From the NCBI RefSeq assembly GCF_900107815.1, contig NZ_FNRK01000013.1, positions 1-64,000 of the forward strand: a DNA stretch of 64,000 nucleotides, given 5' to 3'. The stretch comes from Eubacterium aggregans. GTDB taxonomy: Bacteria; Bacillota; Clostridia; Eubacteriales; Eubacteriaceae. The notes beneath the pieces are model-generated. The model made no database searches. It saw only the letters and a program-made list of their open reading frames with translations, and was not told where the DNA came from. The position numbers and the translations under genes are program-made. Position 1 is the first letter of the stretch. Each line of letters starts with the position of its first letter. Positions 42,879-51,860 of this stretch are shown one piece after another.

Positions 42879-43863
42879 TCAAATTATCGGGGAAGAGCGA
42901 ATCAAAGAAATTCTGGGAAATACCATTCGCAAGGACCAGGTCAGCCACGCCTACCTCTTTACCGGACCCAAGGGTATGGGCAAGCAAACCCTGGCCCTGG
43001 CCTTTGCCGCAGCCTTAAAATGTACGGCACCCCTGGAAAATAGGCCCTGTGGGACCTGTTTGGCTTGTCGGGAGATGGCCCATGGCAACATGGGGGATTT
43101 TATCCGCATTGCTCCGGAGGAGGGCCAGCGGAGCATTAAAATCAGGCAGGTGCGGGATCTCATCGCCGCTATTTCCGCCAAGACCTTTGATGGCAGTCTT
43201 CGGATCTGCCTCATTACCCATGCGGAAACCATGACCACCGAGGCCCAGAATGCCCTGCTGAAGTCTTTAGAAGAGCCGGAGCCCGGAAATGTGTTTCTTA
43301 TCACCGCGGAAAACGGGGAGCGGATTCTGCCGACCCTGCGTTCCCGGTGCCAGGTTTTACCCCTTGAGCCCCTCAGTGATGGGGAAATTCAGACCCTCCT
43401 TAAATCCCGGGGATACCCCCTGGGCAATGGGGAGATGAGCCGGTTATTAGCGGAGTGTGGGGGAATTCCAGGGAAGGCCCTGGCCCATGTGGAAAATGCC
43501 GATGAAGAAGCCATAAAAAAAGAAGCGTTTTCTGTGATTTGTGATATACTAAAGGGAAATCCCATGCCCCTGTTTGGCTTTTCCGAAAAGCTGGGTAAAA
43601 GCAAGTCAGACAGTGCCATCGTGCTGGATGAGCTCATTCTCGCCTTTAGTACATCGCTCCGGGCAGAGATGGGCGGTGTGGGGAGTGCCGGTGGGGGACC
43701 ATGGCTTAGCCAGACCACCCCTTTGTTAAAACCAGGGGCAGCCCAAGGAATATTGGCGATTTTATTTGAACTGGCCAAAAACCTGCAGTACAATATTAAC
43801 CTTCGCCTCCAATGGGAGAGCACCCTGCTGAAAATATATGAGTTACAGGAGAAAAACAGATGA
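42865..43863 (+). CDS. holB: DNA polymerase III subunit delta'
   Basis: 332 residues. Clamp-loader subunit of the replicative polymerase. It starts inside the end of tmk (14-bp overlap). Features: the P-loop-like SHAYLFTGPKGMGKQTLALA, a zinc site CTAPLENRPCGTCLACREM (four Cys), and TTEAQNALLKSLEEPEPGN followed by ERILPTLRSRCQVLPL (SRC motif). The end overlaps ricT by four bases (ATGA). Confidence 0.93.
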   Translation: MTVFDQIIGEERIKEILGNTIRKDQVSHAYLFTGPKGMGKQTLALAFAAALKCTAPLENRPCGTCLACREMAHGNMGDFIRIAPEEGQRSIKIRQVRDLIAAISAKTFDGSLRICLITHAETMTTEAQNALLKSLEEPEPGNVFLITAENGERILPTLRSRCQVLPLEPLSDGEIQTLLKSRGYPLGNGEMSRLLAECGGIPGKALAHVENADEEAIKKEAFSVICDILKGNPMPLFGFSEKLGKSKSDSAIVLDELILAFSTSLRAEMGGVGSAGGGPWLSQTTPLLKPGAAQGILAILFELAKNLQYNINLRLQWESTLLKIYELQEKNR

Positions 43864-45005
43864 CGAAAAAGGTTGTCGGAATCCGGTTTAAAAGGGCCGG
43901 AAAGATATACTATTTCGATCCCCTGGATTTGAAATTGTCCCAATACGACCATGTGGTGGTGGAGACGGTCCAGGGGGTGGAATATGGCGAGGTGGCCCTG
44001 CCTCCCAGAGAAATTGATGAGGCCATGTTCTCAAATCCAGTCAAACCCGTGGTTCGGAAAGCGACTCCCCGGGATGACGAGGATTATGCCATGTTAAAGG
44101 ACAAAGAAAAACAGGCCAGGTCTGTTTTTGAGGAAAAGGTTAAATTCCATAAGCTGGATATGAAGCTGATTAACGTGGAGTACACCTTTGATAAAAAGAA
44201 GGCGATTTTTTACTTTACCGCAGAAGGCCGGGTGGATTTCAGAAGCCTGGTCAAGGATTTGGCGGCGGTATTCCGGGTGCGCATCGAGCTGCGCCAAATC
44301 GGGGTACGGGACGAAGCAAAGATCTTCAATACCCTTGGAGTCTGTGGGCGTAACACCTGCTGCTCCCAATGGCTGGGGGATTTTACCCCGGTATCCATTA
44401 AGATGGCCAAGGAACAGAATATGTCCCTGAACTCTACCAAGATTTCGGGAATCTGTGGCCGGTTGTTATGCTGTTTGACCTACGAGCATGATTTTTATAA
44501 GAATGTCACCAAGAAAATGCCCAAGGTGGGGCAGATGGTGGAGACCCCTGATGGTGTCGGCCAGGTCTTTCGCCTGGGGGTCCTCCAGGAGAGCGTCTTA
44601 GTCCGGATGCAGGTGGGGAACGATGACACAGAAATTCGAACCTACGCCATGGATGATGTGACAAAATCCGACGCCCCAAGACCCACCTATCATCAGAATT
44701 CCCGTAAGGGGGATCGCCCATCAAAGCCGGATCGTTCCCGGGAAGAAAAACCCGGTGAGGATAAGGAAAAAAACCAGGGCGAAGGAAGCCGCAAGGAATC
44801 CGGAAGTGGTAATGGGAATGCCGGTGGCGGCAATAACCGAAAGCCCAGACCCCAGGGAAACAAACGGGGAAATTCTGGAAATTCCGGCAAAAACAAGAAC
44901 AACACCGGCGGGAAAAATAACAACAATAATCGGCGGCGGAAAAATCGAAATAATAGCGAAAAGCCCGGCGGGAAAACCCCGGAAGGGTCAGACAAAAAAG
45001 AATAA
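43860..45005 (+). CDS. ricT: PSP1 domain protein RicT (YaaT)
   Basis: 381 residues. RicT is one component of the RicA-RicF-RicT complex, which in Bacillus carries Fe-S clusters and promotes RNA processing by RNase Y. The start is coupled (ATGA) to holB. Conserved parts: VVGIRFKRAGKIYYFDP, YTFDKKKAIFYFTAEGRVDF, LGVCGRNTCCSQWL and KISGICGRLLCCLTYEH, which supply the cluster-binding Cys residues. The last ~110 residues are low-complexity, rich in N, G, K and R, and make the protein longer than usual. RicA and RicF genes are not in the window. Confidence 0.92.
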   Translation: MTKKVVGIRFKRAGKIYYFDPLDLKLSQYDHVVVETVQGVEYGEVALPPREIDEAMFSNPVKPVVRKATPRDDEDYAMLKDKEKQARSVFEEKVKFHKLDMKLINVEYTFDKKKAIFYFTAEGRVDFRSLVKDLAAVFRVRIELRQIGVRDEAKIFNTLGVCGRNTCCSQWLGDFTPVSIKMAKEQNMSLNSTKISGICGRLLCCLTYEHDFYKNVTKKMPKVGQMVETPDGVGQVFRLGVLQESVLVRMQVGNDDTEIRTYAMDDVTKSDAPRPTYHQNSRKGDRPSKPDRSREEKPGEDKEKNQGEGSRKESGSGNGNAGGGNNRKPRPQGNKRGNSGNSGKNKNNTGGKNNNNNRRRKNRNNSEKPGGKTPEGSDKKE

Positions 45006-45007
45006 TT

Positions 45008-45047
45008 GTAAGGGCCATCGCAAAGAAAAAAATTGTGATGGCCCTTT
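45008..45047 (+). terminator. Terminator after ricT
   Basis: AAGGGCCATCGCAA / TTGTGATGGCCCTT hairpin then TTTT. The TTGTGA in its downstream arm also lies 18 bp before the -10 of the next promoter. Confidence 0.8.
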
Positions 45048-45053
45048 TCTGCA

Positions 45054-45062
45054 TGCTATAAT
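45054..45062 (+). promoter_or_regulatory. Extended -10 promoter of YhgE-like gene
   Basis: TGCTATAAT: TG at 45054-45055 and TATAAT at 45057-45062, followed 33 bp later by the ATG. Confidence 0.6.
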
Positions 45063-45094
45063 AGGTGGGTTCACTTGAATTGAAAAGGAGAAGT

Positions 45095-47257
45095 ATGAAG
45101 AATATCATTGCAATTTTCAAGCGGGATTTGCGACGGCTCCTGGCCAGTCCCGTGGCCATGATCATCATGGTCGGACTCATTATCATCCCGTCCCTTTATG
45201 CCTGGTTCAATATTGCGGCCAACTGGGACCCCTATTCCAACACGGGCAATATCGCCATTGCGGTATCCAATGAGGATGCGGGGACAACAGTTGCCGGAGC
45301 TACCATTAATGCCGGTGAAAAGGTCGTGGGAGAGCTTAAGGCCAACGACGCCATGGACTGGACCTTTGTAGACCGGGATGAGGCCCTGGAGGGGGTGCGC
45401 AGCGGTGAGTTTTACGCAGCCGTCATCATCCCTAAAGCCTTTAGTAAGGATATGACCAGTATCTTAAGCGGCTCCATTGAAAAGCCGGTGCTGGAATACT
45501 ACCTCAATGAGAAAACCAACGCTATTGCCAATAAAATGACAAATGTGGGGGTGGATACAGTACAGACCAAGGTCAACCAGGCCTTTGTGGAAACCGTCAC
45601 TCTGGTGGCCGGTCAGCTGATGAATGTTTCAGCCAACGCCATCAACCAGTCGGACCCCATTGATACCCTGGTTAAAAATATGGAGGAAGTCAGCACCTCC
45701 ATTTCGGATTTCAAGGTCACCATCGCCGCCATTAAAAATGCCAGTGCATCGGCCCGGAGTATGTTGGGGGCAGCCCAAAATTTATTTCCCGGGGCCCAGC
45801 AGCTTCTCGCCGATGGACAGGTCCTTAGCAGCGATAGCCGAGGCCTGATCGATAGTGGCCGGACACTGTCAGCCCGGATGAATGCTTCCATGGCATCGAT
45901 TTTGGAAATCCTTCATCAAACCAGCACGGCCACCACCAAGGCCCTGCGAAATCTGGCCTCCCAGACAGGGGCGGATAGCCAGACTGTGGCCACACAGCTG
46001 GAGGCCCTGGCGGACAACAGCGGCAATATGATTGAAATTTGCAATAAAACCATTGGGGTCTTAACCAGCCTGGAAAACGTCATGCCCAGTCAGAAGGATA
46101 CCATCGAGAGTGCCATTGCCACCCTCCGGGAAATCATTGCGGACCAACAAAAGCTGGCCACGAATCTGAACACCGCAGCGGGACAGATCCGTCAAAGCGG
46201 ACAGATCTCCCAGGAGACCCTGGGTGGGCTGGCAGATGAAAACGCAGCAGTGGATACGAAGCTTTCGGAGCTGACCACCACCTATCAAACCCAAATTGCC
46301 CCAGCTCTGGACACCGCAGCCGGCGATGTGTACAATAGTCTGGGGGATTTATCCAGCTTTTTAAGCGCCGCATCGGGAAGCATCTCCGGGATCAATGATG
46401 CCCTGGGAAGCATGGGCAGTGCCCTGGATTCCGGTAATTTGGCCATGGATAATGTCATCGTCATCCTGGACCGCACCCAGGGTAAGATCACCGATATTGT
46501 CAACAACCTAAAAAGTGTGAAAAGCGATTCCCGCTGGGGCCAGCTCATGAATATCATGCGCATCGATCCGGAAACCGGGGCCAGCTTCATCGCTTCGCCG
46601 GTGGATCTGAAAACCACCAGCTTTTACCCCGTGGCTAATTATGGCGCCGCGATGACACCCTTTTATACCACCCTTTGCCTCTGGGTTGGGGGGCTGGTGT
46701 TGGTGGCGCTTATTAAGACGGATGTGAAGCATCCCGAGGACTTTGAGAACCTTCAGCCCTGGCAGATTTTCTTTGGGCGCTATCTGATTTTCCTGGCGGC
46801 AGCCCTGCTCCAGGGGCTGGTGGCCTGCCTGGGGGATATCTTCATCCTAAGGGTGGAGATGGTCAGTCCAGCTCTGTTTATCGTCATTGGCCTTTGGACC
46901 TCGGTGGTGTACAGCTTCTTCATTTACACCCTGACGGCGGCCTTCGATGAAGTGGGAAAGGCCATCGCGGTGCTGATTATGGTCATCCAGGTGGCGGGGT
47001 CCGGCGGGACCTTCCCCATCCAGGTGCTGCCAGGATTTTTCCAGGCCCTCAATCCCTACATGGCCTTTACCTACAGCATCGGGGCCATGCGGGAGGCTGT
47101 GGCGGGCTTGTACGACCACTACTTCCTCCACGATATGCTGGCACTTTTAGGTTATGTGGGGGTATCGCTCCTTATTGGGCTGGTGCTCCACAAGCCACTT
47201 CTGAGGTTAAATGCCTTTTTTAAACGTAAATTAGAAGATACTGGATTATTTGGATAA
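45095..47257 (+). CDS. YhgE/Pip domain membrane protein
   Basis: 720 residues. The ATG at 45095 follows AAAAGGAG. N-terminal helix (SPVAMIIMVGLIIIPSLYAWF) is followed by NTGNIAIAVSNEDAG, typical of YhgE and the Lactococcus phage-infection protein. A ~450-residue extracellular helical region with repeated AAGQIRQSGQIS-like heptads follows. Five to six C-terminal ABC-2-type helices end it (TTLCLWVGGLVLVALIKTD, FGRYLIFLAAALLQGLVACL, IQVAGSGGTFPIQVLP, LLIGLVLHKPLL). Known relatives act in export or envelope stress. The name 'phage infection protein' does not imply a phage gene. Confidence 0.9.
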   Translation: MKNIIAIFKRDLRRLLASPVAMIIMVGLIIIPSLYAWFNIAANWDPYSNTGNIAIAVSNEDAGTTVAGATINAGEKVVGELKANDAMDWTFVDRDEALEGVRSGEFYAAVIIPKAFSKDMTSILSGSIEKPVLEYYLNEKTNAIANKMTNVGVDTVQTKVNQAFVETVTLVAGQLMNVSANAINQSDPIDTLVKNMEEVSTSISDFKVTIAAIKNASASARSMLGAAQNLFPGAQQLLADGQVLSSDSRGLIDSGRTLSARMNASMASILEILHQTSTATTKALRNLASQTGADSQTVATQLEALADNSGNMIEICNKTIGVLTSLENVMPSQKDTIESAIATLREIIADQQKLATNLNTAAGQIRQSGQISQETLGGLADENAAVDTKLSELTTTYQTQIAPALDTAAGDVYNSLGDLSSFLSAASGSISGINDALGSMGSALDSGNLAMDNVIVILDRTQGKITDIVNNLKSVKSDSRWGQLMNIMRIDPETGASFIASPVDLKTTSFYPVANYGAAMTPFYTTLCLWVGGLVLVALIKTDVKHPEDFENLQPWQIFFGRYLIFLAAALLQGLVACLGDIFILRVEMVSPALFIVIGLWTSVVYSFFIYTLTAAFDEVGKAIAVLIMVIQVAGSGGTFPIQVLPGFFQALNPYMAFTYSIGAMREAVAGLYDHYFLHDMLALLGYVGVSLLIGLVLHKPLLRLNAFFKRKLEDTGLFG

Positions 47258-47275
47258 AAAGTGAGGAGAATATTA

Positions 47276-47524
47276 ATGAAACATACCTATCAAACCACGG
47301 GAACGTGTTCGAAGACCATCACCTTTGAAATGGAGGACGACATCGTCCACAATATTGAATTTACCGGGGGATGTAGCGGGAACCTCCAGGTTATTGCCAG
47401 CCTGGTGGATGGCTGCAGTGCCGAGGAAATCATTGGGAAATGCCAGGGAATCACCTGTGGCTCCCGGGCAACCAGCTGTGGGGATCAGCTGGCCAGGGCT
47501 TTGCGAAAGGCCCAGGAAGCGTAA
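47276..47524 (+). CDS. TSCPD domain protein (TIGR03905 type)
   Basis: 82 residues. The ATG at 47276 follows GTGAGGAG. Cys-containing motifs: TGTCSKTITF, FTGGCSGNLQVI, ITCGSRATSCGDQL. The TSCPD motif here is TSCGDQ. Such domains occur at the C-terminus of vitamin B12-dependent ribonucleotide reductases and, as free short proteins, in many anaerobes. Function of the free form is not known; Cys spacing suggests metal or cluster binding. Confidence 0.88.
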   Translation: MKHTYQTTGTCSKTITFEMEDDIVHNIEFTGGCSGNLQVIASLVDGCSAEEIIGKCQGITCGSRATSCGDQLARALRKAQEA

Positions 47525-47527
47525 GTA

Positions 47528-47567
47528 GGCAGGTGGACTTCCGCAAAGGATATGTCCACCTGCCCTT
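47528..47567 (+). terminator. Probable terminator after TSCPD gene
   Basis: GGCAGGTGGAC (47528-47538) / GTCCACCTGCC (47554-47564) with a 15-base loop and only a short CTTT after it. The weak T run makes the function uncertain. Confidence 0.5.
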
Positions 47568-47648
47568 TGGTTGTGGATACCGCTGCGGCAATAATGCGTA
47601 TTCCCGCTTCGTCCCAGCAAATTCAGCGGACGGACAGCACCACTTCAC

Positions 47649-48410
47649 TTACCGCGGTGTCGGACCATCCGTCCCATAAATGGCATTAATGGCATCGCTG
47701 TAGGAACCATCGGCATTGTAGACGACAAGGGGAGGCTCTACCTTAAGGTTGGGCTTCCCTTTTTTCATAGCCTCCACCAGAATCAGATTTGCCGGCCGGT
47801 GGGCATAGGGATGGACGGTCACAAGGCGTTTGGCCTCAAGTCCATCGGCCCGGAGGGCGCAGAGCACATCCCCCAGTCGGTCTGCCCGCTGGACCAGGAA
47901 GAGCTTTCCCCGATCCTTGAGCATCACCCGGGCAAAATGGGTGACATCGCTAATGGTACAGCACAGCTCGTGGCGGGAAATAGCCATGGTCTCACTGGGG
48001 TTCTTCATCCCCCGATCCATGCGCATATAGGGTGGATTACAAACCACCACATCGGTGTTTGAAGAATGGAAGGCTGGACCAGGATTTCGAAGGTCCCCGT
48101 GGTGGATATGGATGATGTCCGAAAGGCCATTGAGTTCGACATTACGTCTGGCCAGGTCCACCATGTTTTCCTGGATTTCCAGGGCATCGATCTGCTTCGT
48201 TCCAGTTCGTCCGTAGAGGAGTAGGGGGAGAATGCCTGTTCCGGTTCCCAAATCAATGGTTTTGGTTTTACGGGTAATGGCACTAGAGGCAAACCAGGCC
48301 AAAAGGACCGCATCAATTCCAAAGCAAAAAAAATCAGGATTTTGTATGATTTTGAGCCCATTGAGATCTAAATCCTCCAGCCGTTCTCCAATTTTGATAA
48401 GATGTTCCAT
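47649..48410 (-). CDS. tRNA1(Val) (adenine(37)-N6)-methyltransferase-like protein (YabB type)
   Basis: 253 residues. SAM-dependent N6-adenine methyltransferase. It shows TIDLGTGTGILPLLLY (SAM loop), DALEIQENMVDLARRNVE and the catalytic NPPY in VVVCNPPYMRMDRG. In Bacillus and Clostridia this gene (yabB) follows yaaT-yabA; here yabA is not between them and the gene is on the opposite strand. Substrate is predicted from the family. Confidence 0.88.
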   Translation of the reverse strand: MEHLIKIGERLEDLDLNGLKIIQNPDFFCFGIDAVLLAWFASSAITRKTKTIDLGTGTGILPLLLYGRTGTKQIDALEIQENMVDLARRNVELNGLSDIIHIHHGDLRNPGPAFHSSNTDVVVCNPPYMRMDRGMKNPSETMAISRHELCCTISDVTHFARVMLKDRGKLFLVQRADRLGDVLCALRADGLEAKRLVTVHPYAHRPANLILVEAMKKGKPNLKVEPPLVVYNADGSYSDAINAIYGTDGPTPR

Positions 48411-48442
48411 GGTTTTCCTTTCAAGCTCGTGTTATCAAAGAT

Positions 48443-48650
48443 TTATCCACAATCTGTGGATAAGTAAAAATGGCTTATTCAGGGGATAGATGTGGGATCA
48501 AAAAGACGCAACCCCGATGGGAGGGGCCTTTAAGGGATTGTGCATAATATCCACCGAGTTATCCACATTTCAACAAAAAATGTGGATAAATTTAAAGATT
48601 GTCGCGAAAAAGCCAAGTTGGAGTATTTAATATACCATAAGTTATCCACA
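48443..48650. other. Cluster of five perfect DnaA boxes
   Basis: TTATCCACA at 48443-48451, 48559-48567 and 48642-48650 on the plus strand, and TGTGGATAA at 48455-48463 and 48581-48589 as reversed copies. The ~350-bp gene-free gap (48411-48763) is AT-rich around the last boxes. It could be an origin-like element, a titration cluster or a DnaA-regulated promoter; no dnaA or dnaN lies in the window. Confidence 0.8.
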
Positions 48651-48695
48651 ATATGAGTACATTTTGGTTTTTTTCTTTTCTATTAAAGCTTTCTT

Positions 48696-48704
48696 TGCTA
48701 TAAT
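48696..48704 (+). promoter_or_regulatory. Extended -10 promoter of Glu-rich membrane protein gene
   Basis: TGCTATAAT at 48696-48704, about 46 bp downstream of the last DnaA box, so DnaA binding could affect it. It lies about 60 bp before the coding start. Confidence 0.55.
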
Positions 48705-48763
48705 ACAAATAATTATGCAACGATTACGGGGATTATCATGTTCAAAGAAAGATGGGTGAGACC

Positions 48764-50830
48764 ATGGACAACGAAAACAATCTGAACAACCATCATGAGG
48801 TCGAAGAAATCCTCCAAAAAAAAGAGGACCTGATGGCGTTGCTCAAAAACAACGAAACGAAGTTAGAACAGCGGGTCGGCGCTTTGGAAGAACGGCTGGA
48901 GAAATCCCGGCGTAAAAGCCATCTGCCACCCAAGCACCGTATGGTGGATAAAAACCAGATGGATCGTATTGATGCTCTGTTTGAACAGGCTGTGGGCCGG
49001 AGCAAGGGGATCGTGGTGCCATCAGCGGAAGAGCTTGATGCGAAAGCCGAAGTCTTGGATTTAAGTGTTTTGGAAGCGGCGAAGGAACGCTTGGGCATCA
49101 CAACGCAGTCCGAGGTGCCCGGGGAGGAATCCGCCGATGTCTCCACAGAACCAGAGAGCCAAACCGAAATTCAGGTTGAGGAAGCAGAATCTGCTGAAGC
49201 AGAAATGCCTTCCTTTATTGAGGAAGCTCCCATAACGCCTTCAGCGTCTCCCGCAGAAGACTTTCCCATCACGGATTTAAAGCATCCATCGGAAATTCAG
49301 GCGCAAACCGTAATGGAAGCGGTGGAAACCGAAGTTGAACCGGAAATAGAAAGCGAAGCATTTCTTGAGGAAAAACCACTCCAAGAGTTGGAACCCGAGG
49401 TCCCCCAGGCGCTTTTCTGGGAGGAAGAAACCCTGACCGAAACCTCTGTGGAAGAGCCGTTGCAGGCAGCCCCTCTTTTTGAAGAAGAGGCACTGCCTGA
49501 TCTAGAGGAAGAAGTACTGGAAGAACAGACCGAGCCAGAGCCTGATTTCCTCTGGGAAGAAGAAGCGGTTATTGAGGAAGAAGCGGCCATTGAAGAAGCG
49601 GCTGAGGGAAGTGCGCCTTCTGAGGCAATCGATTGGGGCATTGAAACCCTGACCGAGGTGCCAGAATCGGCGCCTCTGGAAATAGCTCCTGCAGCGGTGG
49701 ACATTCCAGAGGAAGCTGTCCTTTCGGTTCAGGAAACGGTCCCGGCTGAAATCCCCGTTCCCATGGACCCTGCTGCGGCCATGGATGAATTCTTCCGGAT
49801 TTCCCAGGAAGAGGAGGATATTCCATCTATTTTGGATAAAAAGATGCCTTCGGTAACCCTTGCCCAGGAAAGTATTGAGATGGCGGCACCGGAGGAAGAT
49901 GCCCCCGCCTTGTGGGAGGAAGAAGACCTCTCCGCCACCGAAGCCCTGGTAGATTCGGTTGAAGAGCCAGTGGTTGGGGCACAGATGGAAAGTTTGGGGG
50001 TTGTCGAAACTGAGGAAGCGGTTGTACTTCCCACTACCGAGGCTTCTTTATTTGAAGAAGAGCCAGAAACCCTGGAGGATGAACCCCTTTTCGAAGAAGA
50101 GGCCCTTTTTGAAGAGGATGTCAAATTTGAGGAAGAAATTCTTTTTGAGGATGATCAATTTGAAGAAGATGTGCTGTTCGAAGAAGAGCCCTTCTTTGAT
50201 GCGGTGGATTCCCCAATTGAAGCGATAGAGTCTGTCGATTCTCTCTTTGAAGAGGAAGTGATGGCAGACACAGAGGAAGATCTTTTTGAAACGGAGGATA
50301 TATCGGCGGAGTCTGAGAAATCCGAAGATAGCCTCTTTGAAAGTGAAGAAATCCTGGAAGAAGAAAAAAATGCGGGTACCGGCTTGGGGGAGTCCCAACC
50401 CATCAATGGACAGAATGGCGCCATTGGAACCATGATGGGGGTAATGCCTGAGGCGGAGAAAGAATCGACAATACCCCGGGGTCGGATAATCCTGGCAGGT
50501 GCCATTGCCGGAATTGCGATCCTTGGGTTTATCATCTTTTGTTTCTTTTGCTACTCACTGTTTAATCGGGTGGACTACCTGACCATCGGGATTGTCGCCA
50601 TCTTTATGATCCTGACCTTTGATATGTCCACCATTGCCACCATGGCCACTACCGTGGCGATTATGGCAGCCTATTTTGTTATGGAAATTTATTGGGCAGG
50701 AACTCAGGGTCTGGCCTTTAGCACCAGCAATATTTTTATGGTCATTTTTATTCCTGTGCTGTTAGTCTCCAGCTCCTTCTTTGTGCAGATGCTGATGGCG
50801 GCCTATTGCCCCAAAAATCGTCGGGAATAG
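48764..50830 (+). CDS. Glu-rich protein with coiled-coil start and C-terminal membrane helices
   Basis: 688 residues from the ATG at 48764 (GGGTGAG just before); an ATG at 48752 would add four. Residues 10-60 form a coiled coil (EVEEILQKKEDLMALLKNN...). From ~100 to 550 the sequence is strongly acidic with short repeats around LFEEE and EEDVLFEEE and occasional W. Three hydrophobic helices end the protein (IILAGAIAGIAILGFIIFCF, LTIGIVAIFMILTFDMSTIA, SNIFMVIFIPVLLVSSSFFV) with a KNRRE tail. No family is recognised. Repeat sequences suggest an extended, disordered cytoplasmic or wall-spanning segment. Confidence 0.7.
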   Translation: MDNENNLNNHHEVEEILQKKEDLMALLKNNETKLEQRVGALEERLEKSRRKSHLPPKHRMVDKNQMDRIDALFEQAVGRSKGIVVPSAEELDAKAEVLDLSVLEAAKERLGITTQSEVPGEESADVSTEPESQTEIQVEEAESAEAEMPSFIEEAPITPSASPAEDFPITDLKHPSEIQAQTVMEAVETEVEPEIESEAFLEEKPLQELEPEVPQALFWEEETLTETSVEEPLQAAPLFEEEALPDLEEEVLEEQTEPEPDFLWEEEAVIEEEAAIEEAAEGSAPSEAIDWGIETLTEVPESAPLEIAPAAVDIPEEAVLSVQETVPAEIPVPMDPAAAMDEFFRISQEEEDIPSILDKKMPSVTLAQESIEMAAPEEDAPALWEEEDLSATEALVDSVEEPVVGAQMESLGVVETEEAVVLPTTEASLFEEEPETLEDEPLFEEEALFEEDVKFEEEILFEDDQFEEDVLFEEEPFFDAVDSPIEAIESVDSLFEEEVMADTEEDLFETEDISAESEKSEDSLFESEEILEEEKNAGTGLGESQPINGQNGAIGTMMGVMPEAEKESTIPRGRIILAGAIAGIAILGFIIFCFFCYSLFNRVDYLTIGIVAIFMILTFDMSTIATMATTVAIMAAYFVMEIYWAGTQGLAFSTSNIFMVIFIPVLLVSSSFFVQMLMAAYCPKNRRE

Positions 50831-50863
50831 CAAAGGGCCATTCCGGAGAAAGATGAAGATGCA

Positions 50864-50892
50864 ATAAAAAAACTCCCCAGGGAGTTTTTTTA
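50864..50892. terminator. Bidirectional terminator
   Basis: AAAAAACTCCC-CAG-GGAGTTTTTTT, shared by convergent genes on both sides. Confidence 0.88.
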
Positions 50893-50898
50893 TTGGCA

Positions 50899-51699
50899 CT
50901 AATTGTTATGTGTAAGGGGGATATCTCCCACACCCTCTAAAATAAATTGAGGTCGGTAGGGATAGAGATTGATATTATCCATATTGGTCACTCCGGAAAG
51001 GACTAAGATTGTATGCATCCCGGATTCGATTCCAGAAATAATATCGGTGTCCATGCGGTCTCCGATGATGGCCGCTTTTTCGGAGTGGGTGCCCAGAAGG
51101 CGAATTCCCGTGCGCACCATCAGAGGATTGGGTTTACCGACGAAATAAGCCTCTACCCCAGTGGCAATCTCGATGGGGGCGGTAAAGGCTTTACAGGCCG
51201 GTGCGATACCATCCTCAATGGGACCGGTGAGATCGGGATTCGTCCCGATGAGTTTGGCTCCCTTCATCACCAGGTTTACCGCCTTTAAAATCGTTTCGTA
51301 ATTGTAATTATGGCCTTCACCAACCACTACGTAATCCGGGTTAACATCATTCATGGTAATGCCCACGTCGTATAGAGCATTAATGAGGCCAGGTTGTCCA
51401 ATGACATAAGCAGAACATCCCGGGGCTTGGCTGGCTAAAAATTTGGCAGTAGCCAGGGCACTGGTATAAAAATGGCTCTCATCAATATCCAGCCCCAAAC
51501 GTGCCAATTTTTCCTTTAATTCAACAGGGGAACGGTCACTGGAATTGGTCAGAAAGAGGAAATTCTTATCTTCCCGATACAGCCAATCCACAAATTCCGG
51601 GACCCCTGGCAGCAGTCGGTTACCATGGTAGATGACACCGTCCATATCACAGATGAAGCCCTCAATTTCATGCAGGGTCTCTTTTAGATTTTCATTCAT
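50899..51699 (-). CDS. HAD-IIA hydrolase (NagD-like phosphatase)
   Basis: 266 residues from the ATG at 51699 (GGAGGT ten bases before). Motifs in order: GFICDMDGVIYHGNRL (DxD nucleophile), FLFLTNSSDRSP, a type IIA cap, and IGDRMDTDIISGIESGM (GDxxxTD). The family dephosphorylates small phosphoesters such as UMP, GMP or sugar phosphates; substrate is open. Confidence 0.9.
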   Translation of the reverse strand: MNENLKETLHEIEGFICDMDGVIYHGNRLLPGVPEFVDWLYREDKNFLFLTNSSDRSPVELKEKLARLGLDIDESHFYTSALATAKFLASQAPGCSAYVIGQPGLINALYDVGITMNDVNPDYVVVGEGHNYNYETILKAVNLVMKGAKLIGTNPDLTGPIEDGIAPACKAFTAPIEIATGVEAYFVGKPNPLMVRTGIRLLGTHSEKAAIIGDRMDTDIISGIESGMHTILVLSGVTNMDNINLYPYRPQFILEGVGDIPLTHNN

Positions 51700-51813
51700 G
51701 TTTGATTTTACCTCCATTAAGGAATATAAGTCCATTATACTCACAACCCCTTTAAAGAACAAGGGAAAACCCATCAAGTTTCTGTTAAAAAACACACGTC
51801 CGTCACAGGAGTA

Positions 51814-51822
51814 TGCTATAAT
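51814..51822 (+). promoter_or_regulatory. Extended -10 promoter of small secreted protein gene
   Basis: TGCTATAAT, with TATAAT at 51817-51822, 38 bp before the GTG start. Confidence 0.6.
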
Positions 51823-51860
51823 GGAAAAAAATCATAAAATTTAAGAGGAGTAACAAAAGC

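Noticed and set aside
45095-47257. Reading the 'phage infection protein' gene as prophage
   Set aside because: YhgE/Pip proteins are host membrane proteins. No phage structural, integrase or lysis genes are near.
48443-48650. Calling the DnaA-box cluster oriC
   Set aside because: Neither dnaA, dnaN, rpmH nor gidA is nearby and skew cannot be calculated from this window, so it is reported only as a box cluster.
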